Notes under the pieces: model-generated
The model's input: only the letters and a program-made list of their open reading frames with translations
The model's database searches: none
Told to the model about the DNA's origin: nothing
Made by a program: the position numbers and the translations under genes
Part shown: one piece after another, positions 17,167-25,803 of the stretch
How the letters are laid out: the number at the start of each line of letters is the position of its first letter
Numbering within the stretch: the first letter of the stretch is position 1
Assembly: GCF_036014015.1 (NCBI RefSeq)
Contig: NZ_CP107905.1
Coordinates: forward strand, 10,416,001 to 10,480,000
Direction: 5' to 3'
DNA: 64,000 nt
Origin: Streptomyces sp. NBC_00457
GTDB taxonomy: Bacteria; Actinomycetota; Actinomycetes; Streptomycetales; Streptomycetaceae

Positions 17167-18040
17167 GGTTGTCCCGTAACTGATCTCCGACGTGGTCAGG
17201 GTGCGATGGCGTCCGTGGGCATCTGCCGTCTATCCGGCGAGGTTGAGGTTGTGCAGGCGGGCGATGCCGAGCATGGCGTGGTGGACACCATCGCCTTTGA
17301 GTCGGCAACCTCGCAGGATCTTCCAGCACTTCATGCGGGCGAAGACGTGCTCAACGCGTGCTCGGACCTGTTTGTGGGACGTGTTGTGCGCTTGCTTCCA
17401 AGCGGGCAGTTCCTCGCCCTTGCGGCGGCGGTGCGGCATCACTAGGTCGGTGCCTGGATAGCCGCCGTCGGCGATCGTCGTGGTCGCGCCGACGGTGTCC
17501 TTCGCGCCGGATTCCGCCCGCGCCTTGCAGTCGTTGCGGTTACCCGCGACCGGCCGGCCGATGGCGACGACGAGCCGGGTGTCGGCATCGATGACGACCT
17601 GGTGGTTGGTGGAGTACCGGTAGTTCTTCGGCTGCTCGGCCACCGAGTGATCACGCGTGGGCACCAGGGTGCCGTCCACGATGAGGACGGTGTCCTTGCG
17701 GAACCGCTTGCGTGGCTGGAGCGCGAGCATCGGCCCGAGGTGGTCGATGACACGGTCTGTCGCGGACCTCGAAATGCCGAACAGCGGGCCAGTTGGCGCA
17801 GTGTCAGGTTGGTGCGCCAATAGGTGGTCACGAGGAGCACTCGGTCTTCCAGAGGAAGTTTCCACGGCCGCCCCCACATAGGCGCAGCCGCCTTCTCGCG
17901 GCGCACTGCAGCCACCAGACGAGTGAAGAGCCGTGCGCTAAGTCCTGTGAACGGGGCTATCCATGACGTCTCCGATGCTGTGATCACACCTGCCACGATC
18001 GGGAACGTCGCACATCAAGATCAGTTATGGGGTGCCTTGT
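17167..18040 (-). mobile_element. IS5-family insertion sequence with matching ends
   Basis: The left end CCCGTAACTGATC and the right end (other strand) CCCATAACTGATC are inverted repeats sharing TAACTGATC. They enclose one transposase gene in about 870 bp, the usual size of this group. I see no convincing target duplication. The transposase has one frame disruption. Confidence 0.7.
17230..17996 (-). pseudogene. IS5-family transposase, one frameshift
   Basis: From ATG 17996 the protein reads VRREKAAAPMWGRPWKLPLE and on to LTLRQLARCS. A missing base near 17795 then shifts it to FGISRSATDRVIDHLGPMLA. DDE-type blocks follow: VLIVDGTLVPTRDH, TIADGGYPGTDLVMPHRR and HVFARMKCWKILRGCRLKG. Apart from the single shift the gene is full length. 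Some IS5 groups use programmed frameshifting, but I see no slippery heptamer here, so decay is the simpler reading. Confidence 0.7.
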
Positions 18041-18112
18041 GAGGGCCGGGCAGTAGGTCAAGAGGCCGAGGCGTCGCCGCGGTGATCTCGACTGCCTTCC
18101 CATGTGCCCGGC

Positions 18113-18442
18113 TCACCGGAGGGCTTCGAGACGCTCTATGTGGTCCTCGCCCCACTGGCCGAGTGGGGTGAGAGCGGTAAGGAGCGAGTGACCGAACTCG
18201 GTCAGTGAGTACTCCACCTTCGGTGGCACCTGGTGATGGACCTCGCGGTGCACCAGGCCACTGGCCTCCAGCTCCCGCAGTTGCAGGATCAGCATCCGCT
18301 CACTGATGCCGACCACCGTTCGGCGCAACTCGCCGAAGCGCAGCGGCCCCTCGCCGAGCCAGAACAGGATCAGTCCCTTCCATTTCCCTCCCATGACGTC
18401 GATGGCCGCGTCCAGGCCGCAGGTGTAACTCTGCTTCCGCAC
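18113..18442 (-). CDS. HxlR-family winged-helix transcriptional regulator
   Basis: A 109-residue protein. GTG 18442 (VRKQSYTCGLDAAIDVMGGK) is preceded by AGGGG at suitable spacing, while upstream starts would run through the promoter. The HxlR signature is complete: CGLDAAIDVMGGKWKGLILF, LRFGELRRTVVGISERML and LQLRELEASGLVHREVHH. Cys at about position 8 is the redox- or aldehyde-sensing residue in several family members. It is divergent from the dehydrogenase gene at 18621, with repeated half-sites between them, so it probably represses that gene and itself. Confidence 0.88.
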   Translation of the reverse strand: MRKQSYTCGLDAAIDVMGGKWKGLILFWLGEGPLRFGELRRTVVGISERMLILQLRELEASGLVHREVHHQVPPKVEYSLTEFGHSLLTALTPLGQWGEDHIERLEALR

Positions 18443-18463
18443 CAGCACTTCCCCTAACAAAAC

Positions 18464-18497
18464 TGTGGGTACCAGACAGAATTGTAGGTACTTGTAG
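18464..18497. promoter_or_regulatory. Candidate HxlR operator repeats
   Basis: TGTGGGTAC at 18464 and TGTAGGTAC at 18483 form a direct repeat 19 bp apart, with TACTTGTA overlapping the second. Known HxlR operators contain GGTAC-type half-sites. The position between divergent regulator and target genes supports the call. Confidence 0.5.
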
Positions 18498-18620
18498 AAA
18501 AGTTGGTGCCGCCGCAGCATGGATCAGGCGCCGCACCGAGAGGGCAGCAACTCCGTGCGATGCCAGTTATTCGACCCGTTTCACGCTTCAGATGCATCGG
18601 CATCAGGCAGGAGCAAACGT

Positions 18621-19511
18621 ATGACCGGGCACCATCGCACTCCCGTGACCGTCGTCGGGCTGGGCTCGATGGGCAGCGCATTGGCTGAGGCATTCATTGA
18701 CGCCGGACACCGGACCACCGTCTGGAACAGGACAGCGTCGAAGGCCGTGCCGCTCGTGTCCAAGGGCGCTGTTCACGCGCACACGATGGATGAGGCAGTC
18801 GCGGCGAGTCCGCTGATCATCGCCTGCCTGACCACATACGAGAGCACCATCGAGGCCCTGGAACCGGCCACTGCCACGCTCAAGAGGCGGGCCCTTGTGA
18901 GCCTGAACAGCGGTTCGCCAGCCGGTGCCCGTCAGATGGCCGAATGGGCGCTCGGGCACGGCGCGCGTTACCTCGGCGGGGCGATCAAGAACGTGCCGTC
19001 CGCCGTCGGAGCTAAGGACACCCTCCTGTATTACGGCGGCGACAACACCGTCTTCGACGAGTTCGCGTCGACGCTGCGGGTGTTGGGCGGTGACACCGTC
19101 TACCTCGGTACCGACGCCGATCTCGCTGCCCTGTACGAGATGGCGGTGGGTGGCACCCTGCTGCCTGCGCTCGTCGGCTTCTTCCAGGGCGCGGCAGCGG
19201 TGCAGGCGCGTGGCCTTGAGGTGGCCTCCATGGTGCGGTTCAGCACCAAGTGGTTCGAGATGATCAACTCGGTACTGCCGGTCTTCGCAGAGGAGATTGA
19301 CCGCGGCGACTACAGCAAGCCCGCGTCCTCGGTAAGTCTGTTCCTGTCTGGAGCCGCGCATGACGAGGAACTCGGCAAGGAAGCGAACCTCGACATGGAG
19401 TGGCACAAGCCCTTCCATGACTTGCTGAAGCGAGCCGTCGAGGCCGGCTACGGCGACCACAGCATCTCCGCCCTGACAGAGATACTCAAGAACCCGGCGC
19501 GGACCGCATAA
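18621..19511 (+). CDS. NAD(P)-dependent oxidoreductase of the beta-hydroxyacid dehydrogenase / imine-reductase superfamily
   Basis: A 296-residue protein from ATG 18621 behind GCAGGAG. The Rossmann motif is VTVVGLGSMGSALAEAFIDA, followed by HRTTVWNRTASKAVPL, whose Arg after the second strand favours NADPH. The all-helical C-terminal half (VGGTLLPALVGFFQGAAAVQ, AGYGDHSISALTEIL) has the size and spacing of actinomycete imine-reductase-like proteins. The substrate is unknown; imines or beta-hydroxyacids fit the superfamily. It is divergent from an HxlR regulator. Confidence 0.83.
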   Translation: MTGHHRTPVTVVGLGSMGSALAEAFIDAGHRTTVWNRTASKAVPLVSKGAVHAHTMDEAVAASPLIIACLTTYESTIEALEPATATLKRRALVSLNSGSPAGARQMAEWALGHGARYLGGAIKNVPSAVGAKDTLLYYGGDNTVFDEFASTLRVLGGDTVYLGTDADLAALYEMAVGGTLLPALVGFFQGAAAVQARGLEVASMVRFSTKWFEMINSVLPVFAEEIDRGDYSKPASSVSLFLSGAAHDEELGKEANLDMEWHKPFHDLLKRAVEAGYGDHSISALTEILKNPARTA

Positions 19512-19757
19512 CCCGGGACCGTACACGGGCGGTCCGACCGGTTGGGCGGATGACCGGTCTGTGATGTGTGTGGTCATGTGTTCTCCCTGCGGTAGTCAAC
19601 TGGGTGCTCCTTGCCCCAGCTCACGGGTCATCGATAAATGTCACGTGGCCGATGCGGCCCGCCATCTGGTGGGTCAACCTGAGCGCGCACACGCAGACTG
19701 GTGACACGCAGCCGGGCTGGAGCCGCGTGATGCGATCTCGACGACCAGGCGAGTGCC

Positions 19758-19791
19758 AGAAGCGCGTCGACGGCGTCGTCGACGCGCTTCT
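19758..19791. terminator. Perfect 15-bp inverted repeat, likely bidirectional terminator
   Basis: AGAAGCGCGTCGACG is followed by a 4-nt loop and its exact complement. It lies in the 381-bp gap between two convergent genes (18621-19511 and 19893-20681). There is no T-run, as is common in Streptomyces terminators. I see nothing else in this gap. Confidence 0.6.
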
Positions 19792-19892
19792 CGGTGCTGC
19801 CGAGCAGCGTGTGAGAGTTCTCCTTGTGAAGGAGGGGGTTCCGCCGTCGGATCGAGCTGTTCGCGGGTGGCTACTCGGAGCCGGTGCCTGGC

Positions 19893-20681
19893 TCAGACGG
19901 TCGGGACGGTGCCGCCGTCGATCACGTACTCGGCGCCTACGATTGCCGATGCGCGGTCCGAGACCAGGAACCCGACCAGGTCCGCGATTTCCTCGGTGTT
20001 CGCGAATCGTCCCAGGGGTACTCCTCCGAGGGAGTCGTAGATGGTCTGCTTGGCTGCTTCACGTGTGAGTCCGTTGCCCTCGGCGATCCGGTCCACGAAT
20101 CTTTCGTAGGCTTCGGTCTCGATTCCGCCGGGACTGACTGCGTTGACCCGTACGCCGCGCGGCGCGAGCTCATTGGCAAGTCCCTTGCTGTATGTGCGCA
20201 GCGCGGCCTTCGCTGCTGCGTAGGCCAAGGACGCGTCGTATTGGGGCAGTTCGCGCTGGATCGAGGTGAAGTGCAGTACCACGCCCGACCCGGACGCGAT
20301 CATTGCCGGGAGAAGAGCTCGATCCAGCCGTACCGCTCCCAGGAGGTTGAGGTTCAGCTCGGTGAGCCACTGGTCATCGGTGATGACCGCGAATCCACCA
20401 GACGGCGTCGACGCTCCTCCGACGACGTGCACCAGGATGTCGAGTGTGCCGCCTGCCTCTGCGATTCGAGCGGCCACGGCGTTGGTGCCTTCTATTGTCA
20501 ACAGGTCCGCTTCGATGAATCGGTCAGGGTGCTCGTACCCGTCGGGCATCGTTCGCGCCGTCACGTACACGTCGGCACCCATCTCTCGCAGTCTCTCTGC
20601 AACGGCCTTGCCCGAGCCCTTCGAACCGCCCGTGACCAGCGCCCGGCGGCCGTCGAGACGATCGCGATCTGAACTAGACAT
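19893..20681 (-). CDS. Short-chain dehydrogenase/reductase
   Basis: A 262-residue classical SDR from ATG 20681 ([20 protein letters not shown]). The cofactor motif is [15 protein letters not shown]. The catalytic residues are Ser in [13 protein letters not shown] and Tyr/Lys in [30 protein letters not shown] and [19 protein letters not shown] are standard C-terminal blocks. The Thr and lack of an acidic residue after strand 2 ([11 protein letters not shown]) suggest NADP(H). It lies 38 nt after the SnoaL-like gene on the same strand, so the two form an operon, probably governed by the divergent MerR regulator. Confidence 0.88.
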   Translation of the reverse strand: MSSSDRDRLDGRRALVTGGSKGSGKAVAERLREMGADVYVTARTMPDGYEHPDRFIEADLLTIEGTNAVAARIAEAGGTLDILVHVVGGASTPSGGFAVITDDQWLTELNLNLLGAVRLDRALLPAMIASGSGVVLHFTSIQRELPQYDASLAYAAAKAALRTYSKGLANELAPRGVRVNAVSPGGIETEAYERFVDRIAEGNGLTREAAKQTIYDSLGGVPLGRFANTEEIADLVGFLVSDRASAIVGAEYVIDGGTVPTV

Positions 20682-20719
20682 TTTTCTCTCCACTGAAGAT
20701 CGAGGTGGCGCGGGTTCGG

Positions 20720-21082
20720 TCAGGCTGGGTGGTTGGCGATGACGAGTTCGGCGACGAGGTCATCGCGCAGCGCGAACCGGTAGTCGAGCTCGGCGACGCC
20801 ACCCGGGAAGGTGCCTTCGAGCCGCACGGTTACCACCCAGTGGGTGTCATCGACGCGGCGAGCGCCGATCTGCTCGGTCGTGTACTCGAACTCGGACCCG
20901 GCGTCCCGCAGGAACGCGTGGGCCTCCTCTCGGCCGCGGAAGGTCTCGCCCTGGTCGACGACCACCGCATCCTCGGCGAGGAACGACGTGGCGGTGTCGG
21001 CGTCGCGGTCGACGTGGGCGGCGAAGAACTCGCGCACGGTGGTCGGGAGCAGATCGGACGGGAGATCGGTGTGCTGTGTCAT
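20720..21082 (-). CDS. SnoaL-like / NTF2-fold protein
   Basis: A 120-residue protein from ATG 21082. The start helix [20 protein letters not shown], then [20 protein letters not shown], and the beta-rich end [20 protein letters not shown] with [14 protein letters not shown] are the usual NTF2-like fold. Such proteins are either small isomerases, hydrolases or binding proteins. No catalytic His-Asp dyad can be assigned. It precedes an SDR gene and diverges from a MerR-family gene across a palindromic promoter. Confidence 0.8.
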   Translation of the reverse strand: MTQHTDLPSDLLPTTVREFFAAHVDRDADTATSFLAEDAVVVDQGETFRGREEAHAFLRDAGSEFEYTTEQIGARRVDDTHWVVTVRLEGTFPGGVAELDYRFALRDDLVAELVIANHPA

Positions 21083-21123
21083 GAGCCCACCGTGTGACCT
21101 CACGGCGCGGGAGGGTCAAGCCG

Positions 21124-21154
21124 TGGACTCTCCCCCAGGGGGAGCGTTCAGAAT
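21124..21154 (+). promoter_or_regulatory. MerR-type promoter with 19-bp spacer and palindromic operator
   Basis: TGGACT (-35) and CAGAAT (-10) are separated by exactly 19 bp, and the palindrome CTCCCCCAGGGGGAG fills the spacer. Long spacers distorted by the regulator are the defining feature of MerR-activated promoters. The -10 lies 6 bp before the merR-like ATG, so this transcript would be leaderless or nearly so. Confidence 0.7.
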
Positions 21155-21160
21155 GAGGGG

Positions 21161-21955
21161 ATGTTGACCATCGGGGAGTTCTCGCGGCTGACCCACTTGA
21201 GCGTGCGGACACTGCGTCGGTATCACGAGGCGGCGTTGCTGGAACCCGCCGTGGTGGACGAGACCACCGGTTACCGCTACTACGGCGTCGACCAAATCCC
21301 GACCGCGCAGGTCATCCACCGGCTCCGCGAGCTCGACGTCCCCCTGAGCGATGTGCAGCGGATCCTGCGGACCCCCGACCCCGGTGTCCGGGCGGCCCTG
21401 GTCGCGGACCACCTGCAACGCCTCGAGGACGCGCTCGACCGCACCCGGGCCGCGGTCGTGTCGCTGCGCCGCCTGCTCCGGCCTGACCCCGCGCCGATCG
21501 ACGTCGAGCTGCGTGCGGAGCCCGCCCGGACGGTCGCGGCGGTGGAGGCCGTAGTCGGGCATCGCGACGTCGCGACCTGGTACGCAGGCGCGATGGCCGA
21601 ATTGGAGGCGGCCGTCGGCGCCGCCGTGACCGGACCGCCGGGCGGCAGCTACGACAACGCCCTTTTCGAGCAGGAGCGCGGTCACGCGGTCGTCTACCTG
21701 CCGACCGCTGCGCCACCTCGCACCGGACGCGTGCACCCCAAGATTCTGCCGGCCGCGGAACTGGCCGTCACCACCCACATCGGCGAGCACGACGGCATCG
21801 AGGTCACGTACGGCGAACTCGGGACCTGGGTGGTGGAGAACGCGATGTCGGTGGCCGGGCCGGTGCGGGAGGTCTACGTTGTCGGCCTCCGTGACACAAG
21901 CGATCCCGCTGCGTGGCGCACCGAGATCGGCTGGCCGGTCTTTCGTGTCACCTGA
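21161..21955 (+). CDS. MerR-family regulator with GyrI/BmrR-like effector domain
   Basis: A 264-residue protein from ATG 21161. The N-terminus is a textbook MerR helix-turn-helix: MLTIGEFSRLTHLSVRTLRR then YHEAALLEPAVVDETTGYRY. A dimerisation coiled coil follows (LQRLEDALDRTRAAVVSLRR). Residues about 110-264 form a GyrI-like small-molecule-binding domain with GRVHPKILPAAELAVTTHIG. It likely senses a hydrophobic ligand. It is divergent from the SnoaL-SDR operon, and the palindrome between them is its probable site. Confidence 0.9.
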   Translation: MLTIGEFSRLTHLSVRTLRRYHEAALLEPAVVDETTGYRYYGVDQIPTAQVIHRLRELDVPLSDVQRILRTPDPGVRAALVADHLQRLEDALDRTRAAVVSLRRLLRPDPAPIDVELRAEPARTVAAVEAVVGHRDVATWYAGAMAELEAAVGAAVTGPPGGSYDNALFEQERGHAVVYLPTAAPPRTGRVHPKILPAAELAVTTHIGEHDGIEVTYGELGTWVVENAMSVAGPVREVYVVGLRDTSDPAAWRTEIGWPVFRVT

Positions 21956-21956
21956 A

Positions 21957-22563
21957 GCGGTCAGTGCGAGACGAATACGCCTTATCGGCGATGACTCTCG
22001 GGCCTGCGACGGGGGCGGCCTGCGGACAGGCGGGGCACTCGCACCGCGTCCAGCACCGTGTCGATCACCGTTGAGTCATTGACATGGCCCGACGTAACGA
22101 CGATGGCCAAGGGCAGGCCGCGGCCGTCGGCCGCGAGGTGGACTTTGGTGGTCAATCGCCTCGGGACCTGCCGAGCGCCTGGCCAGGCGTCGGATGTGTT
22201 CGTCCTGAGCCGGTGCCCCTTTCTGCGGGCGCCCGCGGCGTGCTGGTGAGCACGGTTGATGGTGGAGTCCACCGACACAGTCCACTCCACCGCGCCCACC
22301 GCATCATCCTTGACCTGCACGTGCTGCAGCAGCTTCGCCCAGGTTCCGTCCATCTCCCAGCGGGCGAAGCGTTCGTAGACGGTCTGCCAGGGGCCATAAC
22401 GCGCGGGCAGGTCACGCCAGGGTGCCCCGGTCCGCAACCGCCAGAGCACGCCGTTCACCACCTGGCGGTGGTCCCGCCAGGGCCGCCCACGACCATCAAG
22501 GCGAGGCAGCAGCGGGCCTGTCCGCTCCCACGCCACATCCGTCAACTCACCCTGGCCAACCAC
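21957..22563 (-). pseudogene. IS5-type transposase, truncated at its 3' end
   Basis: From ATG 22563 (MVGQGELTDVAWERTGPLLP) the N-terminal DUF4096-like domain and first catalytic block (EWTVSVDSTINRAHQH, LTTKVHLAADGRGLPLAIVV) are intact. A frame break near 21998 hides RVIADKAYSSRTD. The sequence then stops against the merR-like gene, so about the last third is missing. Confidence 0.7.
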
Positions 22564-22584
22564 AAGAGCAATGATCAGGTATGG

Positions 22585-22917
22585 CTAGTCACCCATGAAC
22601 CACAAGTAGCTGCCTGGCGTCGACGCACACACTTCAAGGAGCTCGGCAAGGTCCAGCAGAGCCGCCTTCTGCTGGTCGTCCGTACACCCCTGTGCCAGGG
22701 CGACGGCTTCCTGGCAGGCGACTTGAGCTTCCTGTTCGTTGAACAGCGTGTCACCGTACGGATCCACCCAGCCGAGTTTGCCCGAGCCATGCCGGTCGAG
22801 GGTGCTCAGCACCCTCGACAACGCTTGACCGTGCTCGTAAGAACCCCGCAGCAAGGTGTCCCGGGACGACCTCTTTCGTGCTGGTCGCCCAGAGTGCAGT
22901 TCCAGCTCAATCCCCAT
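22585..22917 (-). CDS. Hypothetical protein
   Basis: A 110-residue protein from ATG 22917 (MGIELELHSGRPARKRSSRD). It is soluble and acidic toward the end, with helices DTLLRGSYEHGQALSRVLST and EAQVACQEAVALAQGCTDDQ. WVDPYGDTLFNEQEAQ has a conserved look. No domain is recognised. It sits between two transposase relics, so it may be a displaced survivor. Confidence 0.6.
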   Translation of the reverse strand: MGIELELHSGRPARKRSSRDTLLRGSYEHGQALSRVLSTLDRHGSGKLGWVDPYGDTLFNEQEAQVACQEAVALAQGCTDDQQKAALLDLAELLEVCASTPGSYLWFMGD

Positions 22918-23014
22918 GACCCCTCCTTCGGGCTCGGACACCGAAGCTTCGCAGAGATCATTTGTCAGACACGGCCTAACCGCCCAGCCACCGCACGTTC
23001 GCAGCACTGCCTCC

Positions 23015-23135
23015 GGCGTGCCCACCCGTACCCGCCTGATCCATCAGTACGTACGCGAGATCTACGGGCCCGCCCTGCACGTCCGGTCCTACAACACGCT
23101 GCGGCAGGTCTGGCACGAGTGGTTCGGCTCCAGCG
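23015..23135 (+). pseudogene. Fragment of a Mu/rve-type transposase HTH region
   Basis: The frame LIHQYVREIYGPALHVRSYN then TLRQVWHEWFG matches the DNA-binding region of large rve-type transposases. Only about 40 residues remain before it runs into another transposase fragment on the opposite strand. Confidence 0.45.
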
Positions 23136-23304
23136 GGTCACGGTCCCGCAATCTGGGCGCGCCTGATCTGCCATTCCGGCGAAGGGCCTCGAAGACGCCC
23201 GTGTCACGCCACTGCCGGAAGCGGTTGTGGACGGTCGACCAGGCGCCGAACTCCTGCTGCAGGATCTCCCGCCACTGCCCGCCGGTCTTGAACCGCCAGA
23301 TCAC
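23130..23304 (-). pseudogene. IS5-type transposase, N-terminal fragment
   Basis: MIWRFKTGGQWREILQQEFG then AWSTVHNRFRQWRDTGVFEA is the standard N-terminal domain of this group. It breaks off after about 50 residues at the preceding fragment. Confidence 0.55.
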
Positions 23305-23326
23305 ATCCCACGACTCGATACGCTCC

Positions 23327-24313
23327 CTAGTCGAGTGTCCGAGGCAGGCCGAAGTACGGTGCCACCGCCGTGTCGAACCGGGTGAACTCGCAGAGCCTGT
23401 CGCCGGCGAGCCCGATCACGATGACGCCGGCGAGATGGAGGCCGTCGGTGGTCTGGTCGCGCACGTACTCGCCCCACGCGGGCTGGCCGTTCGCCCGGAC
23501 GGGCACCATCAGATCGATCCGCCCCAGGAGGGTGCGGATGACGCTGAAGAAGCGGTGCACGTCGTCGCGTCCACGGTATTCGAGCGGAAGAGGCGGCATC
23601 CGTACCCAGATGTCGTCGGTCATGAGCGCGATGAGCGCGTCGACGTCGAGTTGGGTGACGGCCGTGACGAAGCGGTCGAGCAGCGCACGTTCCTCCGGTC
23701 CGCCGGGTGAGGGCGGTGGCGGGACGGGGGAGCGCGTCGCGTTCATCGTCGCGCGGGCGCGTTTGAGGGCGCTGGTGACGGCGTCCTCGGTGAGTCCGAG
23801 CAGCTCGCCGGTCTCGCGGGCGCGGTACCCGAGCACGTCGCGCAGCAGGAGCACGGCGCGTTGGTTCGGCGGCAGGAGTTGGACCGCGGTGACGAAGGCG
23901 AGCGAGATCGCCTCGCGGGACTCGTACTGGGCCTCGGGTCCCGGCGCCTGATCGGAGAACTCCTCCAACAGGCCGTCGGGATACGGCTGCAACCAGAGCA
24001 CCTCACCCAGGCGGCTCGGCTCCGGCAGCGATACCGATACCGGAGCGGTCACCGGCTGCCGCCCGGCCGAGCGCAGCAGGTTGAGGCACCGGTTCGTGGC
24101 GATGCGATAAAGCCAGGTGCGCAGGGACGAACGCCCCTCGAAGCCGTCGACGCCCAGCCACGCTGCCAGGAGCGTCTCCTGCAACGCGTCCTCGGCGTCC
24201 TGCAACGAACCGAGCATGCGATAGCAGTGCACCCGCAGTTCGCTCCGGTGCGGCTCGATCAGGGCACTGAACGCGTCCCGGTCACCGGCACGCGCCCGCT
24301 GGAGCAGTTCCAT
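23327..24313 (-). CDS. ECF RNA polymerase sigma factor with SnoaL-like C-terminal domain
   Basis: A 328-residue protein from ATG 24313 behind GGAGGTGGCAG. Region 2 contains ELRVHCYRMLGSLQDAEDAL and FEGRSSLRTWLYRIATNRCL. The linker is EVLWLQPYPDGLLEEFSDQ. Region 4 is LLPPNQRAVLLLRDVLGYRA. The C-terminal SnoaL-like domain begins near ALLDRFVTAVTQLDVDALIA and replaces an anti-sigma partner. It is a paralogue of the factor at 11349-12347. It diverges from an SDR operon at 24477, which is a candidate target. Confidence 0.9.
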   Translation of the reverse strand: MELLQRARAGDRDAFSALIEPHRSELRVHCYRMLGSLQDAEDALQETLLAAWLGVDGFEGRSSLRTWLYRIATNRCLNLLRSAGRQPVTAPVSVSLPEPSRLGEVLWLQPYPDGLLEEFSDQAPGPEAQYESREAISLAFVTAVQLLPPNQRAVLLLRDVLGYRARETGELLGLTEDAVTSALKRARATMNATRSPVPPPPSPGGPEERALLDRFVTAVTQLDVDALIALMTDDIWVRMPPLPLEYRGRDDVHRFFSVIRTLLGRIDLMVPVRANGQPAWGEYVRDQTTDGLHLAGVIVIGLAGDRLCEFTRFDTAVAPYFGLPRTLD

Positions 24314-24476
24314 CTGCCACCTCCGTCTGGATCCTCCGTCGTACTGACACCGGCGGGCAGCGGAACTGGTCGCTCTCGATGCGCCCAATTTCGGGCGGGC
24401 GCTGTGTCTCTCGTAGTGAACGTGTCCGCAGCGGCAGCCGCCGCAGTGGACGGTCCGCATCCATCGGGAGAACGGC

Positions 24477-25199
24477 ATGACAATCGCAGACAGGACCGTT
24501 TTGGTTACCGGCGCCAACCGCGGTATCGGGCAGGCTCTGGTCGAGGAAGCCCTGCGGCGAGGCGCGAAGCGGGTCTACGCCGCCACGCGCCGGCCTGTGG
24601 CTCATCCGGACGAGCGGGTCACTCCCGTGACCTTGGACGTGACGAGCGCGGCGCAGGTGCGGGCAGCCGCCGAGAGCGTGCGCTCGCTCGACGTCCTCAT
24701 CAACAACGCCGGCGTGGCTCTCCCCGACGACCTCAGCGATCCTTCCATACTCGAACAACACCTCGCCGTCAACCTCTTCGGCACCTATGGCGTCACCCAG
24801 GCCTTCCTGCCATTGCTGACCCGTTCTCGGGGAGCCATCGTCAACGTGCTGTCGCTCTCGGCACTCGCCACGGTGCCGATCACTCCGGCGTACGCGATCT
24901 CCAAAGCGGCGGCGTTCTCCCTGTCACAGTCGCTGCGCGCCCTGTTGAAGCGGCAGGGCGTGACTGTGCACGCGGCCCTGCCCGGCCCCGTGGACACCGA
25001 CATGATCCGCGACTGGGACATCCCGAAGACCTCTCCGCAGGCCGTCGCGCGAGCCATCGTCGATGGCGTGGAGAACGGTGAGGACGAAATCTTCCCCGAC
25101 CCCATGTCGGCGGCGCTGGCGGAGAGTTGGCGCACTGGTGCGGTCAAGGCACTCGAGCGCCAGAACGCGGCACTGCTCGACGCAGTGCCGGCCACCTGA
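24477..25199 (+). CDS. Short-chain dehydrogenase/reductase
   Basis: A 240-residue SDR from ATG 24477. The motifs are TVLVTGANRGIGQALVEEAL (cofactor), DVLINNAGVALPDDL (NNAG), Ser in NVLSLSALATVPIT and the catalytic pair in PAYAISKAAAFSL. The Arg pair in YAATRRPVAH suggests NADP(H). It is the first gene of a three-gene unit with the SDR at 25216 and the PEP-mutase-type enzyme at 26332, divergent from an ECF sigma gene. Confidence 0.88.
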   Translation: MTIADRTVLVTGANRGIGQALVEEALRRGAKRVYAATRRPVAHPDERVTPVTLDVTSAAQVRAAAESVRSLDVLINNAGVALPDDLSDPSILEQHLAVNLFGTYGVTQAFLPLLTRSRGAIVNVLSLSALATVPITPAYAISKAAAFSLSQSLRALLKRQGVTVHAALPGPVDTDMIRDWDIPKTSPQAVARAIVDGVENGEDEIFPDPMSAALAESWRTGAVKALERQNAALLDAVPAT

Positions 25200-25509
25200 C
25201 AACCGGAGGTTAATAGTGCTGCTCGAAAAGAAGAACGCGATCGTCTACGGAGCCGGCGGTGCCGTCGGCAGCGCGGTCGCCCAGGCCTTCGCCGCGGAGG
25301 GAGCACGGGTCTTCCTCACCGGACGCACCAGCGCCGCGCTGGAGGTGACCGCCGATGAGATCCGCGCTGCGGGTGGCGTCGCCGAGGTTGCCGCGGTGGA
25401 TGCGCTGGATGAGGGCGCCGTCGAAGCGCACGCCGACGCGGTGGTCCGGACCGCCGGCTCGCTCGACATCTCGTTCAACGCCATCAGCCTGCCCCAGACG
25501 GGCATCCAG

Positions 25510-25803
25510 CGTGATTCTTGCGAGGAACCGCGGGCGTTCATGCCCGGGAACATCGACAGGTCGAACCGGGTCTCGCAGGCCTGGTTCGCATGCCGGAACT
25601 GCGTATTCGTTGATCACGCAGACCGGAACGGCTCCCGCAACATCCGCGCCCGCGCGTGGGAGTTGTGGCGACCCGGGGCCCAGTCAACGGCCCCTGCCCC
25701 ATCACCGGAGCGCACGCGCCGGGGTGGGGCTGGACGCAAACGCAGCATCACCGCCAGTGATGCCCGTTGTGCAAGCCCGTCGCTTTAGCGACGGGTAGTT
25801 GAC
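25510..25803 (+). mobile_element. IS200/IS605-type relic with TnpB C-terminus and right-end hairpin
   Basis: The insert encodes RSNRVSQAWFACRNC then FVDHADRNGSRNIRARAWEL, the zinc-ribbon/RuvC-III end of TnpB. It retains one CxxC and the final catalytic Asp in ADRNGSRNI. It ends with a perfect hairpin and GGGTAGTTGAC, typical of these elements' right ends. RuvC-I and -II, the N-terminus and any TnpA are absent, so it cannot move or cut by itself. The right end is where a TnpB guide (omega) RNA would normally be encoded. Confidence 0.72.
25776..25795 (+). repeat. Right-end hairpin of the IS200/605-type relic
   Basis: CCCGTCGCT, a 2-nt loop, and AGCGACGGG form a perfect 9-bp stem. Subterminal hairpins of this kind are recognised by the TnpA transposase and lie inside the omega-RNA scaffold region. 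Confidence 0.7.

Noticed and set aside
17161..18046. TGAGGG on both sides of the IS5 element as a target duplication
   Set aside because: The copies are not placed symmetrically relative to the inverted repeats, and six bases is not usual for this family, so it may be chance.
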